NCBI RefSeq assembly: GCF_013004595.1 | Contig: NZ_JABEMC010000006.1 | Location: 88,888 to 152,887, forward strand | Source: Brevibacterium luteolum | GTDB taxonomy: Bacteria > Actinomycetota > Actinomycetes > Actinomycetales > Brevibacteriaceae | DNA: 64,000 nucleotides | Reading direction: 5' to 3' | Shown here: positions 46,760 through 56,580 of the stretch, piece after piece | Position numbering within the stretch: position 1 is the stretch's first letter | Layout of the letters: each line of letters starts with the position of its first letter | Made by a program: the position numbers and the translations under genes | The notes under the pieces: generated by a model | What the model saw: the letters and a program-made list of their open reading frames with translations, nothing else | The model's database searches: none | What the model was told of the DNA's origin: nothing

Positions 46760-47400
46760 CGGCCCTCGCTCAGCCGGCCGGGCCGGTAGTCGGGATCGCT
46801 GCTGGGCACGATGTCCTGGGAGTCGGTGTCGAGGTCGAGGTCGAGCTCGGAGTACGGCACCGGAGTGAACTCCGGGAAGCGGCGGGGCATGAGCACCGGC
46901 AGCACCCCGCGCCGGCGCCTGCGGTAGCGGGCGACGTTGGCGTTGTAGTAGCGGGAGTCAGCGGCGATGCGCGATTCGACGACGCACATCTGGATGAACA
47001 GCGCACGGGCGACGTACTCGGCATCCGAGGCTGACTCCCCATAAGCGACCTGCTGGGTGCCGAGGCGCTGGTGCAGCTGCGCAAGAGCCACGGTGAGCTG
47101 CTCTTCAGCCGCGCCCACCGCCTCGGGCCCGGCCGCCTGGCGAGCGGCGGCGAAGGCATCGCCGACCGCATCGACCCGGGCGCGCAGCTGCGGGTTCTCC
47201 TCGACCAGCGCCGCACACGATTCGAGGAAGGAGGGGATGAGGGAGCGGCGCTCGTGGATGTCGGCGCTCAGCTGCCGGTGCCCCTCCGCGCACAGGTCGC
47301 GGGCGAGGCTGAGCTGGTTGAACCGGATGACGAGGATGACGACCGCGACGAAGATGAGCAGGCAGGCCAGTGCGGCCAGCCACCACAGCAGCGTCGGCAT
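46756..47400 (-). CDS. LemA-like membrane protein
   Basis: 214 residues from the ATG at 47400, preceded by AAAGGA. One N-terminal helix (LLWWLAALACLLIFVAVVILVI) followed by a long helical domain with RRSLIPSFLESCAALVEENP and SRYYNANVARYRRRRR, the characteristic LemA ending. LemA proteins have no settled function. The frame continues upstream but the extra residues are not conserved. The C-terminus is acidic. It is upstream of and coupled to truA. Confidence 0.8.
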   Translation of the reverse strand: MPTLLWWLAALACLLIFVAVVILVIRFNQLSLARDLCAEGHRQLSADIHERRSLIPSFLESCAALVEENPQLRARVDAVGDAFAAARQAAGPEAVGAAEEQLTVALAQLHQRLGTQQVAYGESASDAEYVARALFIQMCVVESRIAADSRYYNANVARYRRRRRGVLPVLMPRRFPEFTPVPYSELDLDLDTDSQDIVPSSDPDYRPGRLSEGR

Positions 47401-47593
47401 CGTGTTCCTTTCCTCAAACCTCGAGAATGCGCCGGCGCACCGCACCCCCGGCCGTGTGCATCGCCGGCTGGCAGGAATGGCGCCGCCAACAGTTTACCCC
47501 GAGTTCGCCTGGACCTCCGGGCTTCGTCTGGTGTTGCCCGACACGTCACATCATGGCCGCACGAGCGTCACGCACACCCGGTGCACTGGAATC

Positions 47594-48769
47594 ATGCGCG
47601 TCGCTATCCTGGCCGAATCATTCCTCCCGCACATGAACGGGGTGACCCATTCGCTGCTGCGGGTGCTCGATCACCTCGCCGACCGCAGCGACGACGTCCT
47701 CGTCATCGCCCCCGGCACCAAACGCGACAGACCCCACGAGGTGGCCGGTGCGCCGATCGTGCGCGTACCCTCCTTCGCACTGCCGAAGTACCGGCGCGTG
47801 CGCGTGGCCCCCGGCGGTGTCGCGCGAATCCGCCGGCTGCTCGCCGAGTTCGAACCCGATGTCGTGCACCTGGCCTCCCCGTTCGTGCTCGGCTGGCGCG
47901 GCGTGCTCGCCTGCCAGGACCTCGGGCTTCCCTCGGTGGCCGTCTACCAGACCGAGGTGCCGGCCTACGCCGCCCGCTACGGCATGCACGGGCTGGAGCA
48001 GATGCTGTGGCATCACGTGCGCAACATCCACCAGCATGCCTCGCTCACCCTCGTGCCCTCCAGCTACGCCGCCGGCCAGCTGACCTCCCACGGAGTCGGC
48101 ACGGTGCGCACCTGGGCGCGCGGCGTCGACGCCGGCCGCTTCGACCCGAGCCGCCGCAGCGAAGCCTGGCGGCAGACGGTCGCCCCGAACGGTGAGAAGA
48201 TCATCGGCTTCGTCGGCCGGCTCGCGGTGGAGAAGCAGGTCGAGGATCTCGCGGTGCTCGCCGGCGACCCGTCGCTCAAGCTCGTCATCGTCGGCGAGGG
48301 CCCGCAGAAGAAGCGCCTCCAGCAGGTGCTGCCCGGCGCCCACTTCACCGGGTTCCTCGGCGGCGACGCACTCGCCCAGGCGGTCGCGAGCTTCGACGTC
48401 ATGGTCGCCCCCGGTGAGCTGGAGACCTTCTGCCAGACGATCCAGGAGGCGATGGCCTCAGCCGTGCCGGTCGTCGCACCGGCCCGCGGCGGCCCCCTCG
48501 ACCTCGTCGACTCCTCGCGCACCGGCTGGCTCTACCAGCCCGGCGACCTGCGAGCGCTGCGCGGTCACGTCCGCGACCTCGCCGGCGATGACGCCAAGCG
48601 CCGCGCCTTCGGCCAGACCGCCCGCGCCACCGTCCTCGGCCGGTCCTGGAAGTCTGTGTGCTCCCAGCTCATCGGCCACTACGCTGCGGCGATCGAGAAT
48701 CCCGCCCCGCAGGTCATCGGCCGCTCCGGGGTGGGTGCGCCCCGCTGGGCGCAGGATCGCGTCGGCTGA
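47594..48769 (+). CDS. GT4 glycosyltransferase (MgtA/PimB-like mannosyltransferase)
   Basis: 391 residues. GT-B fold: the N-terminal MRVAILAESFLPHMNGVTHSLLRVLDHL matches actinobacterial GDP-mannose-dependent alpha-mannosyltransferases; IIGFVGRLAVEKQVEDL begins the donor domain, and the EX7E motif is in GELETFCQTIQEAMASAVPVV. It probably adds mannose to a glycolipid such as a lipomannan precursor. No Shine-Dalgarno is obvious before the ATG. It is divergent from the LemA-truA pair. Confidence 0.87.
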   Translation: MRVAILAESFLPHMNGVTHSLLRVLDHLADRSDDVLVIAPGTKRDRPHEVAGAPIVRVPSFALPKYRRVRVAPGGVARIRRLLAEFEPDVVHLASPFVLGWRGVLACQDLGLPSVAVYQTEVPAYAARYGMHGLEQMLWHHVRNIHQHASLTLVPSSYAAGQLTSHGVGTVRTWARGVDAGRFDPSRRSEAWRQTVAPNGEKIIGFVGRLAVEKQVEDLAVLAGDPSLKLVIVGEGPQKKRLQQVLPGAHFTGFLGGDALAQAVASFDVMVAPGELETFCQTIQEAMASAVPVVAPARGGPLDLVDSSRTGWLYQPGDLRALRGHVRDLAGDDAKRRAFGQTARATVLGRSWKSVCSQLIGHYAAAIENPAPQVIGRSGVGAPRWAQDRVG

Positions 48770-48813
48770 GTCCCACCGTCGCCGAGGCGGTGGTTCAGTC
48801 CCCGGCCGGCGGC

Positions 48814-49428
48814 TCAGTCCCCGAGTCCGCGGGCGTCGAGTGCCCGGCCGGTGTCCTGGGCGAACTTCACCGCACCGAGCACCACGGGCACTGAGCGTGC
48901 CCGGATGCTGCGCTCCAGCCCGCGCGCCCGCGCGGCATCCGCTGACTGCCCGACGAGCTGGGCCATGAACGGGATCGAGCGCACCGTCAGTGCGGCGGTC
49001 AGCGCGACTCGCTCGGCGTCGATGCCGAGGAATCGCAGCGGGCGGACGAGCACTGCGAAGGCCTCGAGCAGCTGGCCGATCGACGAGGTGAGCATGAGCA
49101 GCCCGGCGGCCTGGACGCACACGATGAGCTTCGACACCATCGCCAGCGCTTGAGCGGCATCACTGACGATGAGGTGGAAGGCGATGATGAGGGCGACGAA
49201 GATCCAGATCGCCCGCAGCGGGGAGAGCACCTGGCCCAGCCGCAGCCGCGAGGTCAGCCCGCAGGCGAGCAGGACTGCGAAGACACAGGCGTCCACAGCC
49301 GGATTGCGCAGGGCGAGCACGACGACGCTGATCGCTGCGACTGCCCCGAGTTTGAGCAGCACCGGGGTGCGATGCAGCCAGCCGCCGGTGGGCACATAGG
49401 TGCCGAAGAACCGCGACTGTCGTCTCAT
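48814..49428 (-). CDS. bioN: ECF transporter transmembrane component (BioN/EcfT)
   Basis: 204 residues with four to five helices (LGAVAAISVVVLAL, ACVFAVLLACGL, AIWIFVALIIAFHLIV, AAGLLMLTSSIGQLLEAF). The coupling-helix Ala-Arg-Gly motif is in ADAARARGLERSIRARSVP. It links the biotin-binding BioY to the ATPase. ATGA overlap with the ATPase gene; final gene of the bioYMN operon. Confidence 0.88.
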   Translation of the reverse strand: MRRQSRFFGTYVPTGGWLHRTPVLLKLGAVAAISVVVLALRNPAVDACVFAVLLACGLTSRLRLGQVLSPLRAIWIFVALIIAFHLIVSDAAQALAMVSKLIVCVQAAGLLMLTSSIGQLLEAFAVLVRPLRFLGIDAERVALTAALTVRSIPFMAQLVGQSADAARARGLERSIRARSVPVVLGAVKFAQDTGRALDARGLGD

Positions 49429-50255
49429 GCCTGCTCCTCGCCCGAGGCGGTGGTCCCGTCTGTGGGGCGGCGGGCTGCCGAGACGGTGGCAGCGATGAGC
49501 TGCCGGTAGGCGGCAACCGCCTCGGCCGGGGCGGTGTCGGAGACGATCCGGCCGTCATGGAGCACCAGGGTGCGTTCGGCATCACATGCGAAGTCGAGGT
49601 CGTGGGTGGAGACGATGAGCTGCACACCGCGGCGGGCGGCGAGATCGTCGAGGGTGGCGCGCAGCAGCTCCCGGTTGGCCAGATCGAGCAGCGTCGTCGG
49701 CTCATCGAGCACCAGCACCGTCGGGGAGACCGCGAGCACGCTGGCCAGAGCGACGAGCTGTCGCTGGCCGGAGGACAGTTCGTAGATGGAGCGTTCGGCC
49801 AGATCCTCGACACCGAACTCTGCAAGTGCCTCGACGGCTGCCTGCCGGCAGGCGTCCTTGTCGCGGATGCGCCGCTTGAGGGAGAGTTCGACGTCTTCGA
49901 CCGGGGTCGGCATGACGAGCTGAGCGGCCGGATCGGAGAAGACGAATCCGACCTCCCGGCGCACGGCAGCCCCATCATCGACGGTGTCGAGGTCGCCGAG
50001 GCGCACGCGCCCGCGGGTGGGTGTCGTCAGCCCGTTGATGAGCTGGAGGAATGTCGACTTGCCCGAACCGTTGGCACCGATGACGCTGATGCGCTGTTCG
50101 CGCAGCGTCAGGGTGAGGTCGGTGAGCAGGGTGCGGGTGCGCAGCCGGCTGCTGACAGGATCCATGTCCTCGACGGTGACGGCGACATCGTCGAACACGA
50201 CGCCGGCCCGGGCCCTGTCCTGGGGCCCGGGCACCGGAGCGTGTCGGTCGATCAT
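49425..50255 (-). CDS. bioM: ECF transporter ATPase (BioM)
   Basis: 276 residues. Walker A GANGSGKSTFLQLINGL, Q-loop VFSDPAAQLVMPTPVEDVELSLKRR (CbiO/EcfA style), signature LSSGQRQLVALA, Walker B TVLVLDEPTTLLDL and VSTHDLDFA. It powers the biotin transporter with BioN and BioY. It begins 4 bp after the bioY stop. Confidence 0.9.
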   Translation of the reverse strand: MIDRHAPVPGPQDRARAGVVFDDVAVTVEDMDPVSSRLRTRTLLTDLTLTLREQRISVIGANGSGKSTFLQLINGLTTPTRGRVRLGDLDTVDDGAAVRREVGFVFSDPAAQLVMPTPVEDVELSLKRRIRDKDACRQAAVEALAEFGVEDLAERSIYELSSGQRQLVALASVLAVSPTVLVLDEPTTLLDLANRELLRATLDDLAARRGVQLIVSTHDLDFACDAERTLVLHDGRIVSDTAPAEAVAAYRQLIAATVSAARRPTDGTTASGEEQA

Positions 50256-50259
50256 CTGG

Positions 50260-50883
50260 TCAGCGCCTCACGAGGATGCTGGGGAAGGCGCGGTGGATGA
50301 GCAGGGCGAGTGAGGCAGCGACGATGTTCTTGACGACATCTCCGGGCCAGTACGGCAGATCGGCGACGAACGCGGCCGAGAGCGGGATGCCGGCGTTGAG
50401 CGAGATGCCGAGGATGCCCAGCGGGTGGGTGGTGAGGAAGCTGGCGATCAGCCCGCCGATGAACAGAGTGGCCCACAGTCTGCCGCCGGTCATCCGCTTG
50501 ACCGCCCAGCTGGCGACGGCACCGGCGAGCAGCGCGAAGAGCGGGAAGGCGATGAGGTAGCCGGCGGTCGGCCCGGCGAGCACGCCGAGACCGCCGGAGA
50601 AGCCGGCGAAGATCGGCAGCCCGATGAGCCCGAGCACCAGATAGAGCAGGGTAGCGAGGAAACCGCGCAGCGGGCCGAGTGTCAGCCCGGTCAGCCCGAT
50701 GACGAGGGTCTGCAGGGTGATCGGCACACCGACGTTGCCGACCGGGATCGGCGGGGTCATCGCGAAAGCGGCGATGAGCGCGGCGAACACCGCGATGAGA
50801 GCGACGTCCGTCGACGTGAAGCGGCGCGCCGGCCGGCGGGTGCCGGATGCCTCGGCGGCACCGGAGGTGGCAGAAGAGGTCAT
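50260..50883 (-). CDS. bioY: Biotin transporter substrate-binding subunit BioY
   Basis: 207 residues with six helices. The family signature is visible: PIPVGNVGVPITLQTLVIGLTGL, then GLPIFAGFSGGLGVLAGPTAGYL and the C-terminal PYWPGDVVKNIVAASLALLIHRA. First gene of a bioY-bioM-bioN operon on the minus strand, with a BioQ-like operator and -10 box 40-60 bp upstream. The N-terminal ~20 residues are polar. Confidence 0.94.
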   Translation of the reverse strand: MTSSATSGAAEASGTRRPARRFTSTDVALIAVFAALIAAFAMTPPIPVGNVGVPITLQTLVIGLTGLTLGPLRGFLATLLYLVLGLIGLPIFAGFSGGLGVLAGPTAGYLIAFPLFALLAGAVASWAVKRMTGGRLWATLFIGGLIASFLTTHPLGILGISLNAGIPLSAAFVADLPYWPGDVVKNIVAASLALLIHRAFPSILVRR

Positions 50884-50924
50884 GGAGACTCCAGTCTGTT
50901 CTCAGTCAGGATGCAAACCAGAAC

Positions 50925-50945
50925 ACCATAGCTGAACACTGTTCA
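50925..50945 (-). promoter_or_regulatory. BioQ-like operator and -10 box of bioYMN
   Basis: TGAACACTGTTCA at 50933-50945 has perfect TGAACA/TGTTCA arms. Actinobacterial BioQ operators are of the form TGAAC-N3-GTTAC, which this nearly matches. On the minus strand TATGGT (50930-50925) follows directly and would serve as -10 box, so a bound TetR-type BioQ would block the promoter when biotin is sufficient. No bioQ gene is in the window. Confidence 0.7.
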
Positions 50946-51043
50946 TCTCTGTGCGATGGGCACAGCCGAACGGTCCCTGCGCTGGCGGTCGCGCACACCA
51001 GCTGCCTGCTGGAGCTGACCGGCACCGGCGTGTGGCCGGGCCG

Positions 51044-52644
<1,601 letters not shown>

Positions 52645-52678
52645 GTGCTCAATCCTAATGTGCTTGGCGACTGCGGGG

Positions 52679-53149
52679 TCAGCCCTCGACAGGGGCGACG
52701 ACGACGGCGGCGTCGAGTTCGTGCTGGACGCGGTGGTGGACACGGCGCTCAAGGATGAAGGACATGACCGGGACGACACCGGCCAGGGCCATGAGCAGCA
52801 GCCGGCTGAGCTTCCAGCGCATCGTCTGGTTCAGCCACAGGCACGAGATGAGGTAGACGACGTAGCACCAGCCGTGGCTGATGGCGATCGCGGCGGCGAG
52901 GTTGAAGTTGCCGATCATGAGCGCCTGGGAGGCGTCGCCGTTCATGATGAGCCCGACGATGATGTACTTGTAGATCATCTCGACGGTGAGGATGAGCAGC
53001 AGGGTGCCGGTGATGATCGCCATGACCCGGTAGAAGCGCGAGGCGTTGAGCGCTGAGGTGTAGCGGCTGTAGAGCCAGACGTTGTCATCGGACAGGTCGG
53101 GCCGGGCGTCGTCGGGGTGCTGGCGGGCATCATGGGGGTCAGTGACCAT
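52679..53149 (-). CDS. DUF3817 membrane protein
   Basis: 156 residues. Three to four helices: [46 protein letters not shown] and [21 protein letters not shown]. The HGW-x-YVVYL stretch and the FILERR ending are typical of DUF3817, an actinobacterial family of unknown role often next to guaA/guaB or SURF1. The ATG at 53149 follows AAGGAC and lies 11 bp inside the SURF1 gene. Confidence 0.85.
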   Translation of the reverse strand: MVTDPHDARQHPDDARPDLSDDNVWLYSRYTSALNASRFYRVMAIITGTLLLILTVEMIYKYIIVGLIMNGDASQALMIGNFNLAAAIAISHGWCYVVYLISCLWLNQTMRWKLSRLLLMALAGVVPVMSFILERRVHHRVQHELDAAVVVAPVEG

Positions 53150-54035
53150 CGGTGTCCTTCGTCGGGTGCTGCTGAGGCTGCGCGTCCTGGCCGGGCCGAC
53201 TCGCTCCGGCGGGCTTGACGACCACATAGTCTACTGTCTTCCCGGCCGCGGCGCGCTGCTGGGCGAGGTAGGCGTCGCGCAGCAGACGCCACCAGATGTA
53301 GAACGCGAATCCGGCGAAGAACAGCCATTCGAGGGCATAGACACCGGACTGCAGGTCGAAGCCGCCGGATTCGTCTGCGTTGAGGTCCACGCGGGTGAGC
53401 CCATCGGCCGCTGCTGAGGCGCCGGGCCCGGTGTCCTGTTCGGGGAAGAGATAGCCGGAGTAGGTGTAGACGTCGAAGAGGTTGACCAGCTGCGAGGTCG
53501 ACACGGTGCGCACCTGCCCGGCTGGCAGGCCCTCGGTCGATTCGGGTCCTTCGATCGGGCCGAGCCGGGCGGTCATCTCGACCGCACCGTCCTTGGCACG
53601 CGAGTTCATCGCCGCCTCTTCGTTCTCCACCCAGCCGCGCACCACGGGGATGGCGATCGGGCGGGTCTCATCCGCCTCGGCGCCGGTGAGCTGGGCGTCC
53701 TCGCCGATCGTCGCGCCGTCGGGGGCGAACATCGTGACGACCCAGAAGCCCTCGGTGCCGTCGTGGTAGCGGCCGGTGACGACGACCTGCGCATCGGGCA
53801 GGTAGTGGCCGGTGAGCGTCACTCGCTGGTCGGCGACGAGCCCGGGCTGCGGGACCTGGGCTTGGACGACCTCGTTGAAGTCCTTGACGGTTTCGATGTC
53901 CTGGGAGCTGATGGCGTCGTTCTTGTGCTGGGCGCGGTTGAGCTGCCAGTAGGACAGCCCGACGAAGACGGTGGCGAGCAGCAGGACGAGGGCGAGGAAG
54001 CCCATCCAGCGTGGGGTGAAGGCGAGTCGGAGCAT
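53139..54035 (-). CDS. SURF1 family cytochrome oxidase biogenesis protein
   Basis: 298 residues. N-terminal helix (FLALVLLLATVFVGLSYWQLNRAQHKND), the conserved WQL-R motif after it, then the SURF1 periplasmic-side domain (VTLTGHYLPDAQVVVTGRYHDGTEGFWVVTMF, IPVVRGWV) and a C-terminal helix (YALEWLFFAGFAFYIWWRLLRDAY). SURF1 assists haem a insertion into cytochrome c oxidase. The C-terminal tail is Lys/Gln/Pro-rich. It overlaps the DUF3817 gene. Confidence 0.88.
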   Translation of the reverse strand: MLRLAFTPRWMGFLALVLLLATVFVGLSYWQLNRAQHKNDAISSQDIETVKDFNEVVQAQVPQPGLVADQRVTLTGHYLPDAQVVVTGRYHDGTEGFWVVTMFAPDGATIGEDAQLTGAEADETRPIAIPVVRGWVENEEAAMNSRAKDGAVEMTARLGPIEGPESTEGLPAGQVRTVSTSQLVNLFDVYTYSGYLFPEQDTGPGASAAADGLTRVDLNADESGGFDLQSGVYALEWLFFAGFAFYIWWRLLRDAYLAQQRAAAGKTVDYVVVKPAGASRPGQDAQPQQHPTKDTDGH

Positions 54036-54067
54036 ACGGATCGCTCAGCGCTGTGCGGCGCGCCGGC

Positions 54068-55204
54068 TCAGAACCCCGCGTTCTGCGGCTGGTATGGGGA
54101 GACGACGACGTCGACGCGCTGGAACTCCTTGAGATCCAGGTAGCCGGTCGTCGCCATCGCCCGGCGCAGCGCCCCGGCAAGGTTGACTTCGCCGATCGCG
54201 GTGTGGCCGGGACCGAAGAGCAGCTGTTCGAGCGGGGCGACGGTGCCGATGTCGACGCGGCGTCCGCGCGGAAGCTGGCTGTGGTGGGCTTCAGCACCCC
54301 AGTGACAGCCCTTGCCCGGAGCCTCTTCGGCACGGGCGAGCGCGGAGCCGAGCATCACGGCGTCAGCGCCCATCGCGAAGGCCTTGATGATGTCGCCGGA
54401 GGTGCCGAGTCCGCCGTCGGCGATGACGTGGACGTAGCGGCCGCCGGATTCGTCCATGTAGTCCCGGCGGGCGGCGTGCACATCGGCAAGTGCGGTGGCC
54501 ATCGGTGCGTGGATGCCCAGCGTGCGCCGTGTGGTGGCCGCTGCTCCCCCGCCGAAGCCGACGAGCACACCGGCGGCACCGGTGCGCATGAGGTGCAGGG
54601 AGGCGGTGTAGGTGGCGGCGCCGCCGACGATGACGGGCACGTCGAGTTCGTAGATGAAGCGCTTGAGGTTGAGCGGTTCGGCGTTGGAGGAGACATGCTC
54701 GGCCGACACGGTGGTGCCGCGGATGACGAACAGGTCGACGCCGGCGTCGACGACGGTGCGCCAGAACTCCTGGGTGCGCTGCGGGGTGAGCGCGCCGGCG
54801 ACGGTGACGCCGGCTTCGCGGATCTCTGCCAGGCGGGCGGTGATGAGCTCTTCCTTGATCGGCTCGGCGTAGATCTGCTGCATCCGCTCGGTGGCCTGGT
54901 CAGACGGCAGTGAGGCGATCTCGTCGAGGTAGGGCTGCGGGTCCTCATAGCGGGTCCACACGCCTTCGAGGTCGAGCACGCCGAGGCCGCCGAGCCTGCC
55001 GAGGGCGATGGCCGTGGCCGGGGAGGCGACGGAGTCCATCGGGGCGGACATGAACGGGATGTCGAAGTGATAGGCGTCGATCTGCCATTCGAGGGAGACA
55101 TCCTGCGGGTCGCGGGTGCGCCGGGCCGGGATGATCGCGATGTCATCCAGGGAGAAGGCCCGCAGGCCGCGCTTGCCTTTGCCGATTTCGATTTCGCTGC
55201 TCAC
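54068..55204 (-). CDS. guaB3: GuaB3 family IMP dehydrogenase-related protein
   Basis: 378 residues, shorter than IMPDH because the CBS domains are absent. AFSLDDIAIIPARRTRDPQDVSLEWQID at the N-terminus and GLGTSGDIIKAFAMGADAVMLGSALA are typical. The loop that carries the catalytic cysteine in IMPDH reads GFGGGAAATTRRTLG here, so the cysteine is missing; as I recall, mycobacterial GuaB3 also lacks it. A cyanobacterial GuaB3 is reported to be a GMP reductase, so true IMP dehydrogenase activity is unlikely here. Confidence 0.9.
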   Translation of the reverse strand: MSSEIEIGKGKRGLRAFSLDDIAIIPARRTRDPQDVSLEWQIDAYHFDIPFMSAPMDSVASPATAIALGRLGGLGVLDLEGVWTRYEDPQPYLDEIASLPSDQATERMQQIYAEPIKEELITARLAEIREAGVTVAGALTPQRTQEFWRTVVDAGVDLFVIRGTTVSAEHVSSNAEPLNLKRFIYELDVPVIVGGAATYTASLHLMRTGAAGVLVGFGGGAAATTRRTLGIHAPMATALADVHAARRDYMDESGGRYVHVIADGGLGTSGDIIKAFAMGADAVMLGSALARAEEAPGKGCHWGAEAHHSQLPRGRRVDIGTVAPLEQLLFGPGHTAIGEVNLAGALRRAMATTGYLDLKEFQRVDVVVSPYQPQNAGF

Positions 55205-55276
55205 ACCTCCAGGGTATCGCAGGCCCCAGACGCATCTCTCATCGGCTGTTCAGGCACGCAGCCGGCGCTGCTGTGG

Positions 55277-55690
55277 TCAGTCGCCGGTGGACCCGTCGAG
55301 GTGTTCGCGGATGAGGTCGGCGTGGCCGAGGTGACGGTTGTACTCCTCGATCATGTGCACGAGCATCCAGCGGATGCTCCACGGCTCGCCTTCGCGTGGT
55401 GGTGCGGCAACGGGCGCGGACAGGTCGGTGATGCCTGCGGTGATCCCACGCGAACGGGCGGCGGTGTCGGTGAACAGGGCCCGCGCCTCGGCGGCGGGGA
55501 TCTCGGCTGCGAGGTCCCAGTCCCAGTCGCTGCTGTCCTCCCACGGTGCGGTGTCCCACGGCGCGGCGGGCGGGCGGCCACACGGTGGCCGAACCAGTAG
55601 TCCTCGACGAAGGCCATGTGGGTGAGCAGCCCGGCCAGGGTCATCGTCGACGGTGCCAGCGGCGTGCGCAGCGGCCGGCGGTGCGATGTT
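55277..55690 (-). pseudogene. DinB superfamily protein remnant (truncated and frameshifted)
   Basis: Two minus-strand frames together recreate a DinB-like protein: [30 protein letters not shown] in one, then [19 protein letters not shown] to [35 protein letters not shown] in the other. The shift falls in the GC-run around 55560-55575. The usual first ~50 residues, including the first helix and one metal histidine, are missing, because the reading frame meets the 3' end of the acetyltransferase gene. So the gene is probably dead unless the frameshift is a sequencing error. Confidence 0.7.
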
Positions 55691-55693
55691 CGC

Positions 55694-56350
55694 TCAGTCG
55701 GTCATCGTGGCTGCCAGCTCGGCGAGCTGCTGGGGTGTGCCGGTCATGATCGCGGCGGCGTGTGCCGTGATCGGCTCGATCGGCCAGTCCCACCACCGCA
55801 CGCGGCGCAGCAGGTCGACCTCGTCTGGTGTGAAGCGGCTGCGGATGTGCCGGGCCGGGTTGCCGGCCACCACCGCATAGGTTGCGACATCGCCGGTCAC
55901 CACCGACCTCGCGCCGATGATCGCGCCGTCGCCGATCGTGACGCCGGGCAGGATCATCGCCTCGCGGCCGATCCACACATCATTGCCGATCGTCGTGTCA
56001 CCGGCCTGTTCCAGGCTCGTGAAGGCGTTGAGGGTGTTCGCGGTCCAGTCGCCGCCGAACATCGTGAACGGGTATGTCGACGGGCCGGCCATCGGATGCG
56101 TGCCGCCGGGCATGAGGAACTGCGCGCCGGGGCCGATCTCGGTGAAACTGCCGATCCGCAGCCGCTGCGGCCCGTAGAGGTAGGCGACATTGGCCTTAGC
56201 GAACGGCGGTCGCCACCCTTCATCGTCGTAGTAGGTGTAGCGGCCGATCTCAATGAGCGGTGAGCTGACGTCGTGTGCCAGGAAGACGACGTTGGTCAGC
56301 TCCGGCCGGGTCGTCGGGGTGCGCGCGTGGGCGTCGGGGATGCCAGTCAT
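55694..56350 (-). CDS. CatB/Vat-like hexapeptide-repeat acetyltransferase
   Basis: 218 residues with left-handed beta-helix repeats: LRIGSFTEIGPGAQFLMPGGTHPM, TTIGNDVWIGREAMILPGVTIGDGAIIGARSVVTGDV, and the C-terminal PARHIRSRFTPDEVDLL. This is the xenobiotic acetyltransferase group (chloramphenicol/streptogramin type); members also include housekeeping enzymes, so resistance is not implied. The ATG at 56350 overlaps the stop of the ABC-F gene, so it was downstream in that operon before the island inserted. Confidence 0.88.
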   Translation of the reverse strand: MTGIPDAHARTPTTRPELTNVVFLAHDVSSPLIEIGRYTYYDDEGWRPPFAKANVAYLYGPQRLRIGSFTEIGPGAQFLMPGGTHPMAGPSTYPFTMFGGDWTANTLNAFTSLEQAGDTTIGNDVWIGREAMILPGVTIGDGAIIGARSVVTGDVATYAVVAGNPARHIRSRFTPDEVDLLRRVRWWDWPIEPITAHAAAIMTGTPQQLAELAATMTD

Positions 56351-56553
56351 GGGTTCTCCTCTGATTCGGGCGGGTCGATGCGGTGCAGGCCGGAGGTATC
56401 GAGCTCCAGCCAGGTGTCGAGCTGGCAGCGGGCGAGGAAGGCGCCGTCGTGGCTGACGATGATGAGCCTGCCGCGATAGGACTCCAGCGCGGAGACGAGG
56501 GCGTCGACGCTGGAGAGGTCGAGGCTGTTGGTCGGTTCGTCGATCAAGCTCAA
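56347..56553 (-). pseudogene. ABC-F ATPase, C-terminal fragment at island junction
   Basis: Minus strand reads LIDEPTNSLDLSSVDALVSAL, then RLIIVSHDGAFLARCQLDTWLELD to the stop: the Walker B/D-loop and switch region of the second ATPase domain of an ABC-F protein (translation factor/antibiotic resistance group). Everything before Walker B is replaced by unrelated sequence (around 56553). The remainder of the gene should lie at the far end of the island outside the window. Confidence 0.82.
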
Positions 56554-56560
56554 GGGGCAG
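56540..56560. other. Probable attachment-site junction (attL) of the island
   Basis: The ABC-F coding match breaks off here, 20-40 bp from the recombinase start codon. Large serine recombinases insert at such sites within genes. The exact core cannot be fixed without the other junction. Confidence 0.5.
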
Positions 56561-56580
56561 AGGGAAGGCAGACACACCTG

